This document shows positions 26,346-35,043 of a stretch of DNA of 64,000 nt, one piece after another. The notes under the pieces were generated by a model. It saw nothing but the letters and a program-made list of their open reading frames with translations. It had not been told where the DNA came from and made no database searches. A program made the position numbers and the translations under genes. How positions within the stretch are numbered: the first letter of the stretch is position 1; every line of letters begins with the position of its first letter. This DNA is from CAIYRG01 sp964494505 (GTDB taxonomy: Bacteria; Pseudomonadota; Alphaproteobacteria; Micropepsales; Micropepsaceae). The stretch is taken from assembly GCA_964494505.1 (NCBI GenBank), contig CAZBRO010000004.1, forward strand, positions 225,996 to 289,995, written 5' to 3'.

Positions 26346-27307
26346 ACCCGCCCCCTCGCATGGCCGCCGCCGAAGCACGCGAGCCGCTGACGGCGGACGA
26401 GGGTTTTGCCGACGCGCTGCTGGCGGGCTTGCGATCCGAGCCCAAGCGCATCCCGTGCAAGTTCTTCTACGACGCGGAAGGTTCGCTGCTGTTCGAGAAG
26501 ATTTGCGCGCTGCCGGAATATTATCCGACGCGGGTCGAGCTTTCCCTGCTCCATTCGTACACGGATGAGATGGCCGCGCTGATCGGCGCCGATGCGGAAA
26601 TCGTCGAATTCGGCGCCGGCGCCGGCGAAAAGATTCGGCCGCTGCTGGATGCGCTGGAACGCCCGCGCGCCTATTTGCCGGTCGATATTTCCGGCCCCTA
26701 TTTGCGCCATATCGCCGGGCGTCTGCAGGCGCATTATCCTCGTCTCGCAATCCGGCCGATCATCGCCGATTTCACGGCCACGCTGGATGTGCGGTTTTCG
26801 GGCGCGCGCCGGATCGGCTTTTTCCCCGGTTCCACCATCGGCAATTTCGAGCCGGACGAAGCGCGCGCCTTCCTGAAACGGACGTCGAAATTGCTGAAGG
26901 GCGGCGGGCTGCTGATCGGCGTCGATCTGGTGAAGGACCCGGCCATTCTGCATGCCGCCTATAACGACCGCGCAGGCGTGACGGCCGCGTTCAACAAGAA
27001 CCTGTTGGTGCGGGCCAATCGCGAACTGCACGCCAATTTCGATCCGGCTGCGTTCGCGCACTACGCGATCTTCAACCCGCTTTCCCACCGTATCGAGATG
27101 TATCTGGTGAGCGCCATCGCACAGCGCGTCTCGGTGTGCGGCCGCAATATCGGGTTCGCGGAAGGTGAGGCCATCCAAACCGAATATTCCTACAAATATA
27201 CGGTGGAGGATTTTCGCGGACTTGCCGCGTCCTGCGGATTTGTTCCGCGTGCGGTGTGGTGCGATGCCGACCGGCTGTTCAGCATTCACTGGCTCGAAAC
27301 CGCCTGA
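26342..27307 (+). CDS. egtD: L-histidine N-alpha-methyltransferase EgtD
   Basis: A 321-residue SAM-dependent methyltransferase that makes hercynine from histidine. Seen: RIPCKFFYDAEGSLLFEKI, the family signature; LPEYYPTRVE; the SAM loop EFGAGAGEKIRPLL near 88; FFPGSTIGNFEPDEA; and the C-terminal ETEYSYKYT-like element (QTEYSYKYTVEDF). The ATG at 26342 sits in ATGA with the egtB stop, so the two are translationally coupled. Length is as usual for EgtD. Together with egtB it gives the core of ergothioneine synthesis. Confidence 0.95.
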   Translation: MNPPPRMAAAEAREPLTADEGFADALLAGLRSEPKRIPCKFFYDAEGSLLFEKICALPEYYPTRVELSLLHSYTDEMAALIGADAEIVEFGAGAGEKIRPLLDALERPRAYLPVDISGPYLRHIAGRLQAHYPRLAIRPIIADFTATLDVRFSGARRIGFFPGSTIGNFEPDEARAFLKRTSKLLKGGGLLIGVDLVKDPAILHAAYNDRAGVTAAFNKNLLVRANRELHANFDPAAFAHYAIFNPLSHRIEMYLVSAIAQRVSVCGRNIGFAEGEAIQTEYSYKYTVEDFRGLAASCGFVPRAVWCDADRLFSIHWLETA

Positions 27308-27310
27308 CGC

Positions 27311-28234
27311 TCAACCCGTCCACAAATCGGAAAACTGCGCCGCGACCACGTCTTCGTAACGCGGGTTGCCTTTCAAGATGCCTACATCGCGCGCGAAGCG
27401 GTTCATGCCGGCGACGAATTCCGGCGAAATGGACGCGTCGTAATAGGGAAGATCGCGCCGGATCAGTTCGGCAATCAGCGCGGCCTCCGACGGCGGGAAC
27501 AGCTTCTTCCCCACCTCCGTCGCGCGTTCCGGATCGGCGCGCAGCGCGGCTTGTGTTTTCACGATAGCGCGGACGGCCGCCGCAGCCGCATCGGGAGCGC
27601 GCGCGATCAGCGCGTCCGTCGTGGCGATGGATGCCATGGTGTAGTTGAAGCACGCTTTCGGTCCGTCGCCGCGGCGCACATCGAGCACCACCGTGCCGGC
27701 GCCGCGCCTGACCGCCACTTCAGCGCCCATTCCGTTCGCCCAGAAGCCGTCGATCTTGCGCTCCTCCAGCGCTTTGGCCGCCGTGACGCCGAAATTCACG
27801 CCCGCGCCTAGCGCGCCCGGCACCGGCGCAATCGTCACGTCGTCAAGCGCGGAATCGATCCCCGCTTCGATCAGGAGACGCTTCAGCCCCATGTCCACCC
27901 AGGGTGCAGCGCCGATGCGTTTTCCCTTCACAACCGAAATGTCGCCGCGAGCCGCACGGTAATCGGCGTGCATGACCAGGAACCAATACATCCCTTGGGC
28001 TTGCGCACAGAGAAGCTTCGCGCCCTGCCATTCCGGAAAGGCGGCAAGCGCGGAATGCGCCGAGCCGCCGACGAAATCCACCTGGCCGTCGCGCAACGCC
28101 GCATAGGCTTTATCGACGGGAAAGATCAATTCGAGCGAAACGTCGAGGCCTTCGCGTTCGAAGAAGCCTAGTTCGATGGCGGCAGCAGCCGGGAAATAGG
28201 AATTGGAGATGACGTCGGGAACCGCAAGCTTCAT
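27311..28234 (-). CDS. NMT1/THI5-like substrate-binding protein without signal peptide
   Basis: A 307-residue protein of the NMT1/SsuA-like binding-protein fold: LGFFEREGLDVSL, ALRDGQVDFVGGSAHSAL, KGKRIGAAPW and KIDGFWANGMGAEVA. Such proteins usually feed ABC importers for nitrate, sulfonates or pyrimidines, but this one starts directly at the mature domain (MKLAVPDVISNSYFPAAAA) with no signal sequence, and no permease or ATPase is nearby. Either the start lies elsewhere or it acts in the cytoplasm. It overlaps the amidase stop as ATGA, so it is the last gene of a four-gene operon. The ligand is unknown. Confidence 0.8.
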   Translation of the reverse strand: MKLAVPDVISNSYFPAAAAIELGFFEREGLDVSLELIFPVDKAYAALRDGQVDFVGGSAHSALAAFPEWQGAKLLCAQAQGMYWFLVMHADYRAARGDISVVKGKRIGAAPWVDMGLKRLLIEAGIDSALDDVTIAPVPGALGAGVNFGVTAAKALEERKIDGFWANGMGAEVAVRRGAGTVVLDVRRGDGPKACFNYTMASIATTDALIARAPDAAAAAVRAIVKTQAALRADPERATEVGKKLFPPSEAALIAELIRRDLPYYDASISPEFVAGMNRFARDVGILKGNPRYEDVVAAQFSDLWTG

Positions 28235-29565
28235 GTCATTTCCCGCTGCAGGATATCGCGAAGCCAGGCTGCAATGCCGATGAGGGCCGCGTCTTCCTGT
28301 TCGAAGCCCATCGCTTGAAGCCCGAGCGGCAAATCCTCGACTTCGAGCACGGGGAGAGAAACCGCCGGAACGCCCAGCATCGAGCCCGCGACCGCGAAGA
28401 TCGGATTGCCGGTCGAGTGCAGCCCCACGGGCGCGGCCCCCGTTGCGGACAAGGTGATCACCGCCTCCGCGATGCCGGCGAGCTTTGCGTAGACGCCACG
28501 GATGCGCGTGCGCTCGGCGAGCGCGCTCCGGTAATCGGCGATGCTCATGCTTTCGGCCTGCTTCAGCCGGTCCAGCATGAATTTGCTTAAGGCGCCCGCG
28601 TCCTTCTCGCGATAGGTGTTGAGCGGCCAGCGCGATTCCCAGGCGTTCACGGCGTCCGTCACGGCGCGGGCTTGCGTCAGCGCGGCCTCGATCTCTTCGA
28701 TTAGCGTATTGTCCCGGCGGTCGAGCAGCGTCACACCCGCCGCCCTCAACCGCGCGACTGCTTCGGCGAACGCCGCTTTCGCATCATCGGAAGCCTGCGC
28801 CCAGCCGCTTGTTTCCAGCACGGCCAGGGCGCGCGGCCGCGTCGGCCCCGGCATCGCTTGCGGCCCGGCCAATCCCGGATAACCCGGATCGCCGCCAGCG
28901 CGCTGCGCAATCGCCCAGCAGAAATTCCACGCATCTTCGAGGCTCGCCGCCAGCGCGCCGTCCGCGCTCTGCGACAGCGCGTCGTGGCTGCCGCCGCGAT
29001 TGAGCGCGCCCACGCTCGGCTTGAAGCCAACGCAGCCGCAGAAGCTCGCCGGCCGCACGATGGAGCCCACGACCTGCGTGCCGAGCCCAGCCGAGATCAT
29101 GCCCGCCGCCACACCCGCCGCCGAACCGCTGCTCGAACCGCCGGGCGTGCGCGTCTTGTCCCACGGATTGCGCGTGCCAGCCGGGAACGTCGCGGCGAAC
29201 TCCGTGGTCACGGTTTTTCCAACGATCACCGCGCCGGCTTCCCGCAGCGCCGCGACGCTCGCGGCATCACGGCCCGAGCGCCAGCCCTTGTAGAGCGGCG
29301 AACCCATCTCGGTCGGCATGTCGATGGTCTCGACGATGTCCTTGATGCCGACCGGCATGCCATCGATCAAGGAAAGCGGCTTGCCCGCCTTCCAGCGCGC
29401 GGTCGAACGCGCGGCGGCTTCGCGCGCACCCTCTATGTTCGTATGCACGAAAGCGCCGACATCGGCTTCGTGCGCGGCGATGCAGGCAAGGCAGGATTCC
29501 AGGAATTCGCTCGGCGTGTCTTGGCCTGCGGCGAATGAAGCGAGCTCGGTATGGAACGGCCACAT
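28231..29565 (-). CDS. Amidase-signature family hydrolase
   Basis: A 444-residue amidase with the Ser-cisSer-Lys triad: GMPVGIKDIVET (Lys), TPGGSSSGSAAGVAAG (cis-Ser) and the following GSIVRPASFCGCVGF (nucleophile region). It would hydrolyse an amide to acid and ammonia; the substrate cannot be read from sequence. The ATG at 29565 (AAAGG upstream) begins at MWPFHTELASF, which aligns with family starts; the longer frame runs into the cupin gene. It lies 16 bases after the cupin stop and overlaps the binding-protein start as ATGA. Confidence 0.9.
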   Translation of the reverse strand: MWPFHTELASFAAGQDTPSEFLESCLACIAAHEADVGAFVHTNIEGAREAAARSTARWKAGKPLSLIDGMPVGIKDIVETIDMPTEMGSPLYKGWRSGRDAASVAALREAGAVIVGKTVTTEFAATFPAGTRNPWDKTRTPGGSSSGSAAGVAAGMISAGLGTQVVGSIVRPASFCGCVGFKPSVGALNRGGSHDALSQSADGALAASLEDAWNFCWAIAQRAGGDPGYPGLAGPQAMPGPTRPRALAVLETSGWAQASDDAKAAFAEAVARLRAAGVTLLDRRDNTLIEEIEAALTQARAVTDAVNAWESRWPLNTYREKDAGALSKFMLDRLKQAESMSIADYRSALAERTRIRGVYAKLAGIAEAVITLSATGAAPVGLHSTGNPIFAVAGSMLGVPAVSLPVLEVEDLPLGLQAMGFEQEDAALIGIAAWLRDILQREMT

Positions 29566-29581
29566 GGCTTGGCCTTTCGCG

Positions 29582-29968
29582 CTATTTGCGGCTCTCGTCG
29601 TAATAATGGATTTCGTAAAGCATACAGCCGCAGTCCGACTTGAACGGCCCGTGATGGATGCCGGGCGGGCGGCAGGCATAGGTGGGGCTCAAGAATTTTT
29701 CGCCGCCCTGCCCTCTCGCATCATTGCCGACGATCAGATCGCCCGAGAGGAGATAAACCTCCTCCCAATGATCGTGCACGAAGGGTGCGATGGTGAAGGC
29801 GCCGGGATCGAACCGCAACAGCCGCGTGCGGCTCCCCATCTTTCCCGTCTCGTCGATGTCGCTCGCGAGGATCTTCTGCTTGATGCCTTCGGGGTAGCCC
29901 TCGGGCGTCGCCCAGCCTGTCGACATGTCGAGCGGCATGAATTCGAGATGCGGTTTGTTCATCGGCAT
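29582..29968 (-). CDS. Cupin-domain protein
   Basis: A 128-residue single cupin. Seen: TIAPFVHDHWEEVYLLSGDL (cupin motif 1 with HDHWEE) and CRPPGIHHGPFKSDCGC (motif 2 with GIHHG). These histidines and the glutamate would bind a metal. The start is at 29968 or, six bases on, at 29962. It lies between the DUF2848 gene and the amidase in one operon, so a role in the same catabolic route is inferred. Confidence 0.82.
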   Translation of the reverse strand: MPMNKPHLEFMPLDMSTGWATPEGYPEGIKQKILASDIDETGKMGSRTRLLRFDPGAFTIAPFVHDHWEEVYLLSGDLIVGNDARGQGGEKFLSPTYACRPPGIHHGPFKSDCGCMLYEIHYYDESRK

Positions 29969-29974
29969 GGCGGT

Positions 29975-30667
29975 TCAGCCCAGGATCGGAAGCGTTACGA
30001 CATCGTAGCCATGTTCGATTTTGCGCTCCCTCACCGGGTCTTCGAGCGCGAATTCGAACCGCACGGCAGGCCGCACCCCGCCATGAACGCTGAGCGTTCC
30101 GCAGAACATCAGCGTGCCATCGGGAAGCCCGCCCGGCGCGTAACGCGCCAGCAAATCCTCTGGCCTGCGCATCGCGGCGACCGTGCCTTCCTGATAAAGC
30201 ACGCGCGAGCCGCCTATGACGGCGTGGGACTGCAAAATAAGCCGGTCCCAATGCGCGGCCACATCGTCGAAGCGCCAGAAATCGGGGGCGATGGGTTTCT
30301 CGCACATCTGCTTGGAGACGGAGACGCCATAGGCTTCCACTTCGCGGTCGGTGTGATCGGACCCCATGCCGACCCAAAGCGCGCCGCCCCATTGCAGCAG
30401 AACGAACTCCACTTCGCCGCTCGACTGTTCGCCCAGAACCTCGATCGCGCTATCGGTGGTCAGACGCGCCGCGGCGACGCGGTAAAAGATGGGCGTCGTG
30501 GCGGGGCGCTTCACGCCGAGCGCTTCCAGTTCCTTGATGTGCTTTTCGACGGCGTCCGCATCGCGGCCGGTCCAGCCGGCGATGACCGCCTGTTCGATTG
30601 CGACATCGCTCGCGGACGGGGCATCCGCGCCTTCGTGCAATCGCAGTCGCAAAACCCGGCCTGCCAC
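29975..30667 (-). CDS. DUF2848 family protein
   Basis: A 230-residue protein matching DUF2848, a family related to fumarylacetoacetate hydrolase folds: VIAGWTGRDADAVEKHIKEL at the N-terminus, LQWGGALWVGMGSDHTDREV, then CEKPIAPDFWRFDDV. GSDHTDRE and KQMCEKP are the conserved blocks I recall. It starts at a GTG (30667) with GAGGAAAA before it. It is the first gene of the minus-strand operon and faces the ThDP enzyme across 115 bases. Function is not established; hydrolysis of a dicarboxylic or acylpyruvate-like compound is a guess from the fold. Confidence 0.8.
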   Translation of the reverse strand: MAGRVLRLRLHEGADAPSASDVAIEQAVIAGWTGRDADAVEKHIKELEALGVKRPATTPIFYRVAAARLTTDSAIEVLGEQSSGEVEFVLLQWGGALWVGMGSDHTDREVEAYGVSVSKQMCEKPIAPDFWRFDDVAAHWDRLILQSHAVIGGSRVLYQEGTVAAMRRPEDLLARYAPGGLPDGTLMFCGTLSVHGGVRPAVRFEFALEDPVRERKIEHGYDVVTLPILG

Positions 30668-30782
30668 GAATTTTCCTCGAAATCAGATGCTTAAAGGATG
30701 ATGCGTGCCCGTGTCGCACAGTTCCGAAAACCGGTCAAATGCCGTACCGTGCCGCGCAGGCAACCGGCCCGGGAGATGAGCC

Positions 30783-32717
30783 ATGTCGAAGCGCAAAACG
30801 GAATCGGTCACGCGCCGCAGCCTGCTGAAGGGGGCCGCGCTCGCGGGTGCTGCCGCTGCCGCCTTACCGCTCCCCTTGGCCGCGCAAACGCAAGGCCCCC
30901 GCGGCACCAGCGTCTCCCCGCCCGATCCTGAAATCGAGAATTACCGCGTCGACGGCAGCCCCATCGTGCAGACGAGCGCCGGCTCGGATTTCATGCTCGA
31001 TGTGCTGAAACATATGGGCTTCGAATATGCGGCGGCCACGTGCGGGTCGAGCTTCAAGGGCCTGCACGAATCCATCGTGAATTACGGCAAGAACGCCGCC
31101 CCCGAATGGATCGCCACCACGCATGAGGAAACCTCGGCGGCAATCGCGCATGGTTACGCCAAGATCGAGAACAAGCCGATGCTCGTTTGCGCCCATGGCA
31201 CCGTCGGGCTGCAGCACGCCTCCATGGCGCTGTACGATGCGTTCTGCGACCGCGCGCCGGTGTTCATGATCGTCGGCAACACGTTCGATGCCGCGGAACG
31301 CTCCAGCGAAGTGATCTGGGTCCATTCCTCCCAAGACGATGTCGCGATGGTGCGCGATTTCGTCAAATGGGACGACAAGCCGGCGAGCCTGCAGCATTTC
31401 GCCGAATCCGCAACGCGGGCCTACAAGATCGCGACGACTGCGCCGATGGGACCGACCATCCTCTGCGTCGACACCGAGATGCAGGAAGGCCCCATTCCCG
31501 AAGGCGAAAGGCCGACCATCCCGAAACTTCCCGTGACGTCCATGCCGCAAGGTGAATCCGGGGCGGTGGCCGAAGTGGCGAAGCTGCTGGTTGCGGCGGA
31601 AAACCCGGTCATCGTGGCGGAGTCTTATGGCCGCTCGCAGGCCGCCGTAGACCGGCTGGTGGAATTGGCCGAGCTTCTGCAATGCGGCGTCGTCGATGTC
31701 TCCGCGCGCATGAATTTTCCGACGCGGCACCCGTTGAACCAGACAAGCCGTGGCGGACGCGGCACGGTCGGCCAGGCCGATGTGGTTCTGGGGCTGGAAG
31801 TCGTCGATTTCTGGGGCGTCACGCACCAGTTCCGCGAGCACATCGTCTCGAGTTCCCGGCCCACCACCAAAGCCGGGGCCAAGATCGTCAGCATCAGCTC
31901 GGGCGATCTGTTCAGCAAATCCAATTTCCAGAATTTCCAGCGCTTCGAGGACGTCGACATCGCCATCGCGGCGGATGCGTCCGCGACCATGCCCTCGCTC
32001 ATCGAGGCGGTGAAGCGCGAGATGACCGCCAATCACAAATCGGCCTTCGCCGCGCGCGGCACGAAGCTCGGCGAGGCGCACAAGACCGCACTCGAACGGG
32101 TGCGCGGCGATGCCGCCAATGGCTGGGACGCAAGCCCCATTTCCACCGCGCGGCTATGCATGGAGTTGTTCGAGGTGCTGAGGCAAGAGGACTGGTCGCT
32201 CGCCTCCACCAAACAATCCGGCATCAGCAATTGGCCGCAGCGGCTGTGGGCGATGGACAAATACTACAACTACACCGGCGAATCCGGCGGCAACGGCATC
32301 GGCTTCGGGGCTGCCGGTGCGGTGGGCGTGGCGCTCGCCAACAAGAAGCACGGCCGCATCACGGTGACGATCCAGCCGGACGGCGACCTGATGATGGGGC
32401 CGGGCGTCTTGTGGACGGCCGCGCACCACAAGATTCCGGTGCTCTATGTGATGCACAACAACCGCGCCTGGCATCAGGAATATATGGGGCTGCAGCGAAT
32501 CGCGAACCGGCGCATGCGGGGTGCGACCACGGCCCATGTGGGCACGACCATTCGCGAGCCCTTCATCGATTTCGCGACGGTGGCGAAGGGCATGGGCGTC
32601 TACGCGGAAGGCCCGATCGAAAATCCGAAGGACCTGGGCCCGGCCTTGAAACGCGCCATCGCCATGGTCAAGAAAGGGGAGCCGGCGCTCCTGGACGTGG
32701 TGACGATCGGCCGCTAA
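30783..32717 (+). CDS. Tat-exported thiamine-diphosphate-dependent enzyme
   Basis: A 644-residue enzyme of the acetolactate synthase/benzoylformate decarboxylase superfamily. Residues 1-34 form a twin-arginine signal (TRRSLLKGAALAGAAAAA), so export is predicted, which is unusual for this superfamily. Then: an N-terminal pyrimidine-binding domain with ATTHEETSAAIAHGYA (catalytic Glu near 114), a central domain, and a C-terminal pyrophosphate domain with QPDGDLMMGP near 531 and MHNN near 556 (GDG...NN motif). The substrate is unknown. The Tat system exports folded, cofactor-loaded proteins, which fits a ThDP enzyme. It is divergent from the DUF2848-amidase operon. Confidence 0.85.
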   Translation: MSKRKTESVTRRSLLKGAALAGAAAAALPLPLAAQTQGPRGTSVSPPDPEIENYRVDGSPIVQTSAGSDFMLDVLKHMGFEYAAATCGSSFKGLHESIVNYGKNAAPEWIATTHEETSAAIAHGYAKIENKPMLVCAHGTVGLQHASMALYDAFCDRAPVFMIVGNTFDAAERSSEVIWVHSSQDDVAMVRDFVKWDDKPASLQHFAESATRAYKIATTAPMGPTILCVDTEMQEGPIPEGERPTIPKLPVTSMPQGESGAVAEVAKLLVAAENPVIVAESYGRSQAAVDRLVELAELLQCGVVDVSARMNFPTRHPLNQTSRGGRGTVGQADVVLGLEVVDFWGVTHQFREHIVSSSRPTTKAGAKIVSISSGDLFSKSNFQNFQRFEDVDIAIAADASATMPSLIEAVKREMTANHKSAFAARGTKLGEAHKTALERVRGDAANGWDASPISTARLCMELFEVLRQEDWSLASTKQSGISNWPQRLWAMDKYYNYTGESGGNGIGFGAAGAVGVALANKKHGRITVTIQPDGDLMMGPGVLWTAAHHKIPVLYVMHNNRAWHQEYMGLQRIANRRMRGATTAHVGTTIREPFIDFATVAKGMGVYAEGPIENPKDLGPALKRAIAMVKKGEPALLDVVTIGR

Positions 32718-32727
32718 CAATCGCTAG

Positions 32728-32845
32728 CGTCGCGGTTTCGAAGTTCGCTTCGTTCGTCATATCGGGCGCTGTTGCGAACTTCGAAACCGAAACGACGCGA
32801 GGACTGAATAAGTTGGCTAGTGTCCTTCGATTCCGAAATTCGCCA
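32728..32845. repeat. Intergenic palindromic repeat, copy 1
   Basis: The left arm at 32728-32748 is nearly complementary to the right arm at 32774-32797, with 16 bases matching in a row (GCGAACTTCGAAACCG). A second copy at 55697-55800 shares more than 35 bases with it, including ATATCGGGC and ACTTCGAAAC with GAAACGAC. It fills the gap between the ThDP enzyme and the VOC gene. Confidence 0.78.
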
Positions 32846-32907
32846 AAGGCCGATCAGGAGGAAGCGAATTCCGTAATTGGGACACCAAGCCCCCAAGGGA
32901 GGCATCG

Positions 32908-33720
32908 ATGCCCGCGCGCATCAACCACGTAGCGATTACATCGGACCAATACGCCATGAACACGCGCTTCTATCAGGCGCTGTTCGGCATGACGCCGGGA
33001 ACCACGCGCACGGTGGCGCCCTCGCGGGCGATCTCGCTCGGCGACGGCTATGTCGGCATGACGAACATTCCGCGCCGCGACGGGCGCACCAGCGGGCTCG
33101 ACCATTTCGGGATCGAAGTGGAGGACCTGGAGGACACGATCGTCCGCATGCAGAAATTCGATCCCGGCTTGCAGGCGCTGAAGCGTCCGCCCATCCGGCC
33201 TTTTGCCGCCTATTCCGCGCACGATCCCGACACCAATATTTTCGATCTGTCCCAGCGGAACATCGGCTTCCAGAAAGATGTCTATGCCGAAAACAGCGGT
33301 GGCGAAGTGCGGCCCCGCCGCATCAGCCACATCGCGCTGCGCACGCGGCACGCGGAACGCTGCGCCCAGTTCTATGCCGAAGTGTTCGGGCTCTCGCTCA
33401 AGAACCGGCAGGAGGGCGATGAGAATTATTATCTGTCCGACGGGCGCGTGACGCTGAGCATCATGCCGTGGCGGATCGCGGATTATTACGCGCAAGACCC
33501 TGCGCGCACCGGGCTCGACCATATCGGATTCACGGTGGAATCCGTCGAGCAGGTGAAAAAGGACATGGAATTCCTGATCGGCGAGAACCCCCTGATGCAC
33601 GGGCGGCCCTTGGGATATGGCTCGGAGGGCGAGGCGCGGCTGAAGCTGTTCCAGAAATGCCCGCTGGGGTGCTTTCACCTGACCGACATCGAGGGCGTCC
33701 ACATCGACGTCGGAGAATGA
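32908..33720 (+). CDS. Two-domain VOC (glyoxalase/extradiol dioxygenase-like) protein
   Basis: A 270-residue protein with two vicinal-oxygen-chelate domains: residues 1-120 (RINHVAITSDQYAMN, GLDHFGIEVEDLED) and 140-270 (ISHIALRTRHAERC, GLDHIGFTVESVEQ, GCFHLTDIEGVHIDV). Histidines at the first strand of each domain and in LDH fit metal ligands. GGGAGG lies 7 bases before the ATG. It follows the exported ThDP enzyme on the same strand, 190 bases away across a repeat. Isomerase, lyase or dioxygenase activity is possible; none can be chosen from sequence. Confidence 0.85.
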   Translation: MPARINHVAITSDQYAMNTRFYQALFGMTPGTTRTVAPSRAISLGDGYVGMTNIPRRDGRTSGLDHFGIEVEDLEDTIVRMQKFDPGLQALKRPPIRPFAAYSAHDPDTNIFDLSQRNIGFQKDVYAENSGGEVRPRRISHIALRTRHAERCAQFYAEVFGLSLKNRQEGDENYYLSDGRVTLSIMPWRIADYYAQDPARTGLDHIGFTVESVEQVKKDMEFLIGENPLMHGRPLGYGSEGEARLKLFQKCPLGCFHLTDIEGVHIDVGE

Positions 33721-33936
33721 TCCTCCGATAGGCCCGGGACAGGAAATTCCGATCCCCCTCTCCTGGCCCAGTCGATGCGGCCGCTCCGGCGCCGGCCGCC
33801 GGCCGCCGGCCTGTACTCATTTCTCCGCCCGTTTGACCCACGTCAAACCGTGCCCTCGGCCGGCTTGCGAACCTTGCTTCGCGATTTCTCGCCCCCGGAC
33901 AGGACGAGGGACGCAAGGAGAAAGCGAGGCCGCCTC

Positions 33937-34158
33937 ATGTCCCTTTACCGTCTATGCGTAATCGACGATGCCGGTCACGTGGTCGACCGCTACGAGCCCC
34001 AGTGCGGAAGCGACGAGGAGGCCTTCCACACGGCCGAAAAGCTGATCGGCAACCGTCATGCAATCGACATCTGGGCGATAGATCCGCTTAAGGGCGAACG
34101 CTGGATCGCCTGGCTCGATGGCGCCGATCCGCTGCGCATCGCGCTGGCCCATCATTGA
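33937..34158 (+). CDS. Small conserved-looking protein of unknown function
   Basis: A 73-residue soluble protein: MSLYRLCVIDDAGHVVDRYE, then EEAFHTAEKLIGNRHAIDIW and GERWIAWLDG. I do not recognise the family. The composition is protein-like and charged, and the frame is closed well before rpsT. AAGGAGAAAG lies 13-17 bases before the ATG, a little far. The 215 bases before it hold a run of CCGGCCG repeats and no gene. Confidence 0.6.
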   Translation: MSLYRLCVIDDAGHVVDRYEPQCGSDEEAFHTAEKLIGNRHAIDIWAIDPLKGERWIAWLDGADPLRIALAHH

Positions 34159-34236
34159 GGGGGCGTTCGCATTGACGCTGCGGCGCGGCCCCTGTATTTG
34201 TCCGGCCCTTAAATCCAACAGCGACAGAGCGAACCC

Positions 34237-34503
34237 ATGCCCAATCATTCCTCGGCCGAAAAGCGCGTCCGCCAAACCGCCCGCCGCACGGCCGTCAATA
34301 AGAACCGCAAGAGCCTGATCCGTACAGCCGTGCGCAAGGTCGAAGAGGCGCTGGCAGCCGGCGACAAGACCGCTGCCACCGCCGCCCTGAAGGCAGCCGA
34401 GCCGGCCCTGATGCGCGGCGTCACCAAGGGCGTCGTCCATAAGAACAACGCGTCACGGAAAGTGTCGCGGCTGAGCGCCCGGCTGAAGTCGCTAAACGCC
34501 TGA
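34237..34503 (+). CDS. rpsT: 30S ribosomal protein S20
   Basis: An 88-residue basic protein matching S20: MPNHSSAEKRVRQTARRT, NKNRKSLIRTAVRKVEEAL and the C-terminal KGVVHKNNASRKVSRLSARL. S20 binds 16S rRNA in the small subunit. In several alphaproteobacteria rpsT lies next to dnaA, as here. Confidence 0.96.
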   Translation: MPNHSSAEKRVRQTARRTAVNKNRKSLIRTAVRKVEEALAAGDKTAATAALKAAEPALMRGVTKGVVHKNNASRKVSRLSARLKSLNA

Positions 34504-35043
34504 TTTATTTGGTTTCCCAGAGACTCCGGTTCCTCACACAAAAGCTTCACAAAGTGAATGAACCGTGAACACTTGAACTTTCCATCACTTCGTCAGTGGG
34601 CGGAATGTCTTTTCTCTGTCGTACGCTCGATTTACTATTTATGACAAATTGTCATCTAAGCGCCTGAAATGCTTCATCTCCATTCATCCGTATACGAGAG
34701 CAATCGTCCGTAGTCCTGATTGTTTCCCTCCGTACACGGCGTCAAACTTCAGTAAGTATTTGGTTTTTCTGAATATTTCATTCCTGTGACACCCTGGCAA
34801 TTAGCACCGATTTTTGGCTTGCGTCCCTTGGTTAACCGGGCATAAGGTTCAGCCAAGCTGACAGGGCAGACAATGAAAACGCAGCAAAATTCCGGGAGAA
34901 ATCCAATAAAACGAAGCTGTTCGCGCCCATCGGACAGTATCGACCTGGAACAGAGTAAATAATCCTAAAGTATACATCGTGTTTGACTTGGTTGGGGTGC
35001 GTCTCGCACTTCGCGTTCGCGTTTCTATTTTCGGGGCCTATCC
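34504..35043. other. AT-rich 540-base gap between rpsT and the rhodanese gene
   Basis: The stretch is clearly richer in A and T than its surroundings and has no open frame I can support. It carries one GANTC (GACTC at 34522-34526), the CcrM methylation site, and AT-rich runs near 34690-34790 and 34955-34990. I could not find a cluster of TTATCCACA-type DnaA boxes, so calling it oriC is not justified. It probably holds the promoters for the rhodanese-dnaA genes. Confidence 0.5.

Noticed and set aside
33721..33936. Extension of the small gene at 33937 into the GC-rich region upstream
   Set aside because: The extra residues are low-complexity Arg/Pro from CCGGCCG repeats and no ribosome site supports a start there.
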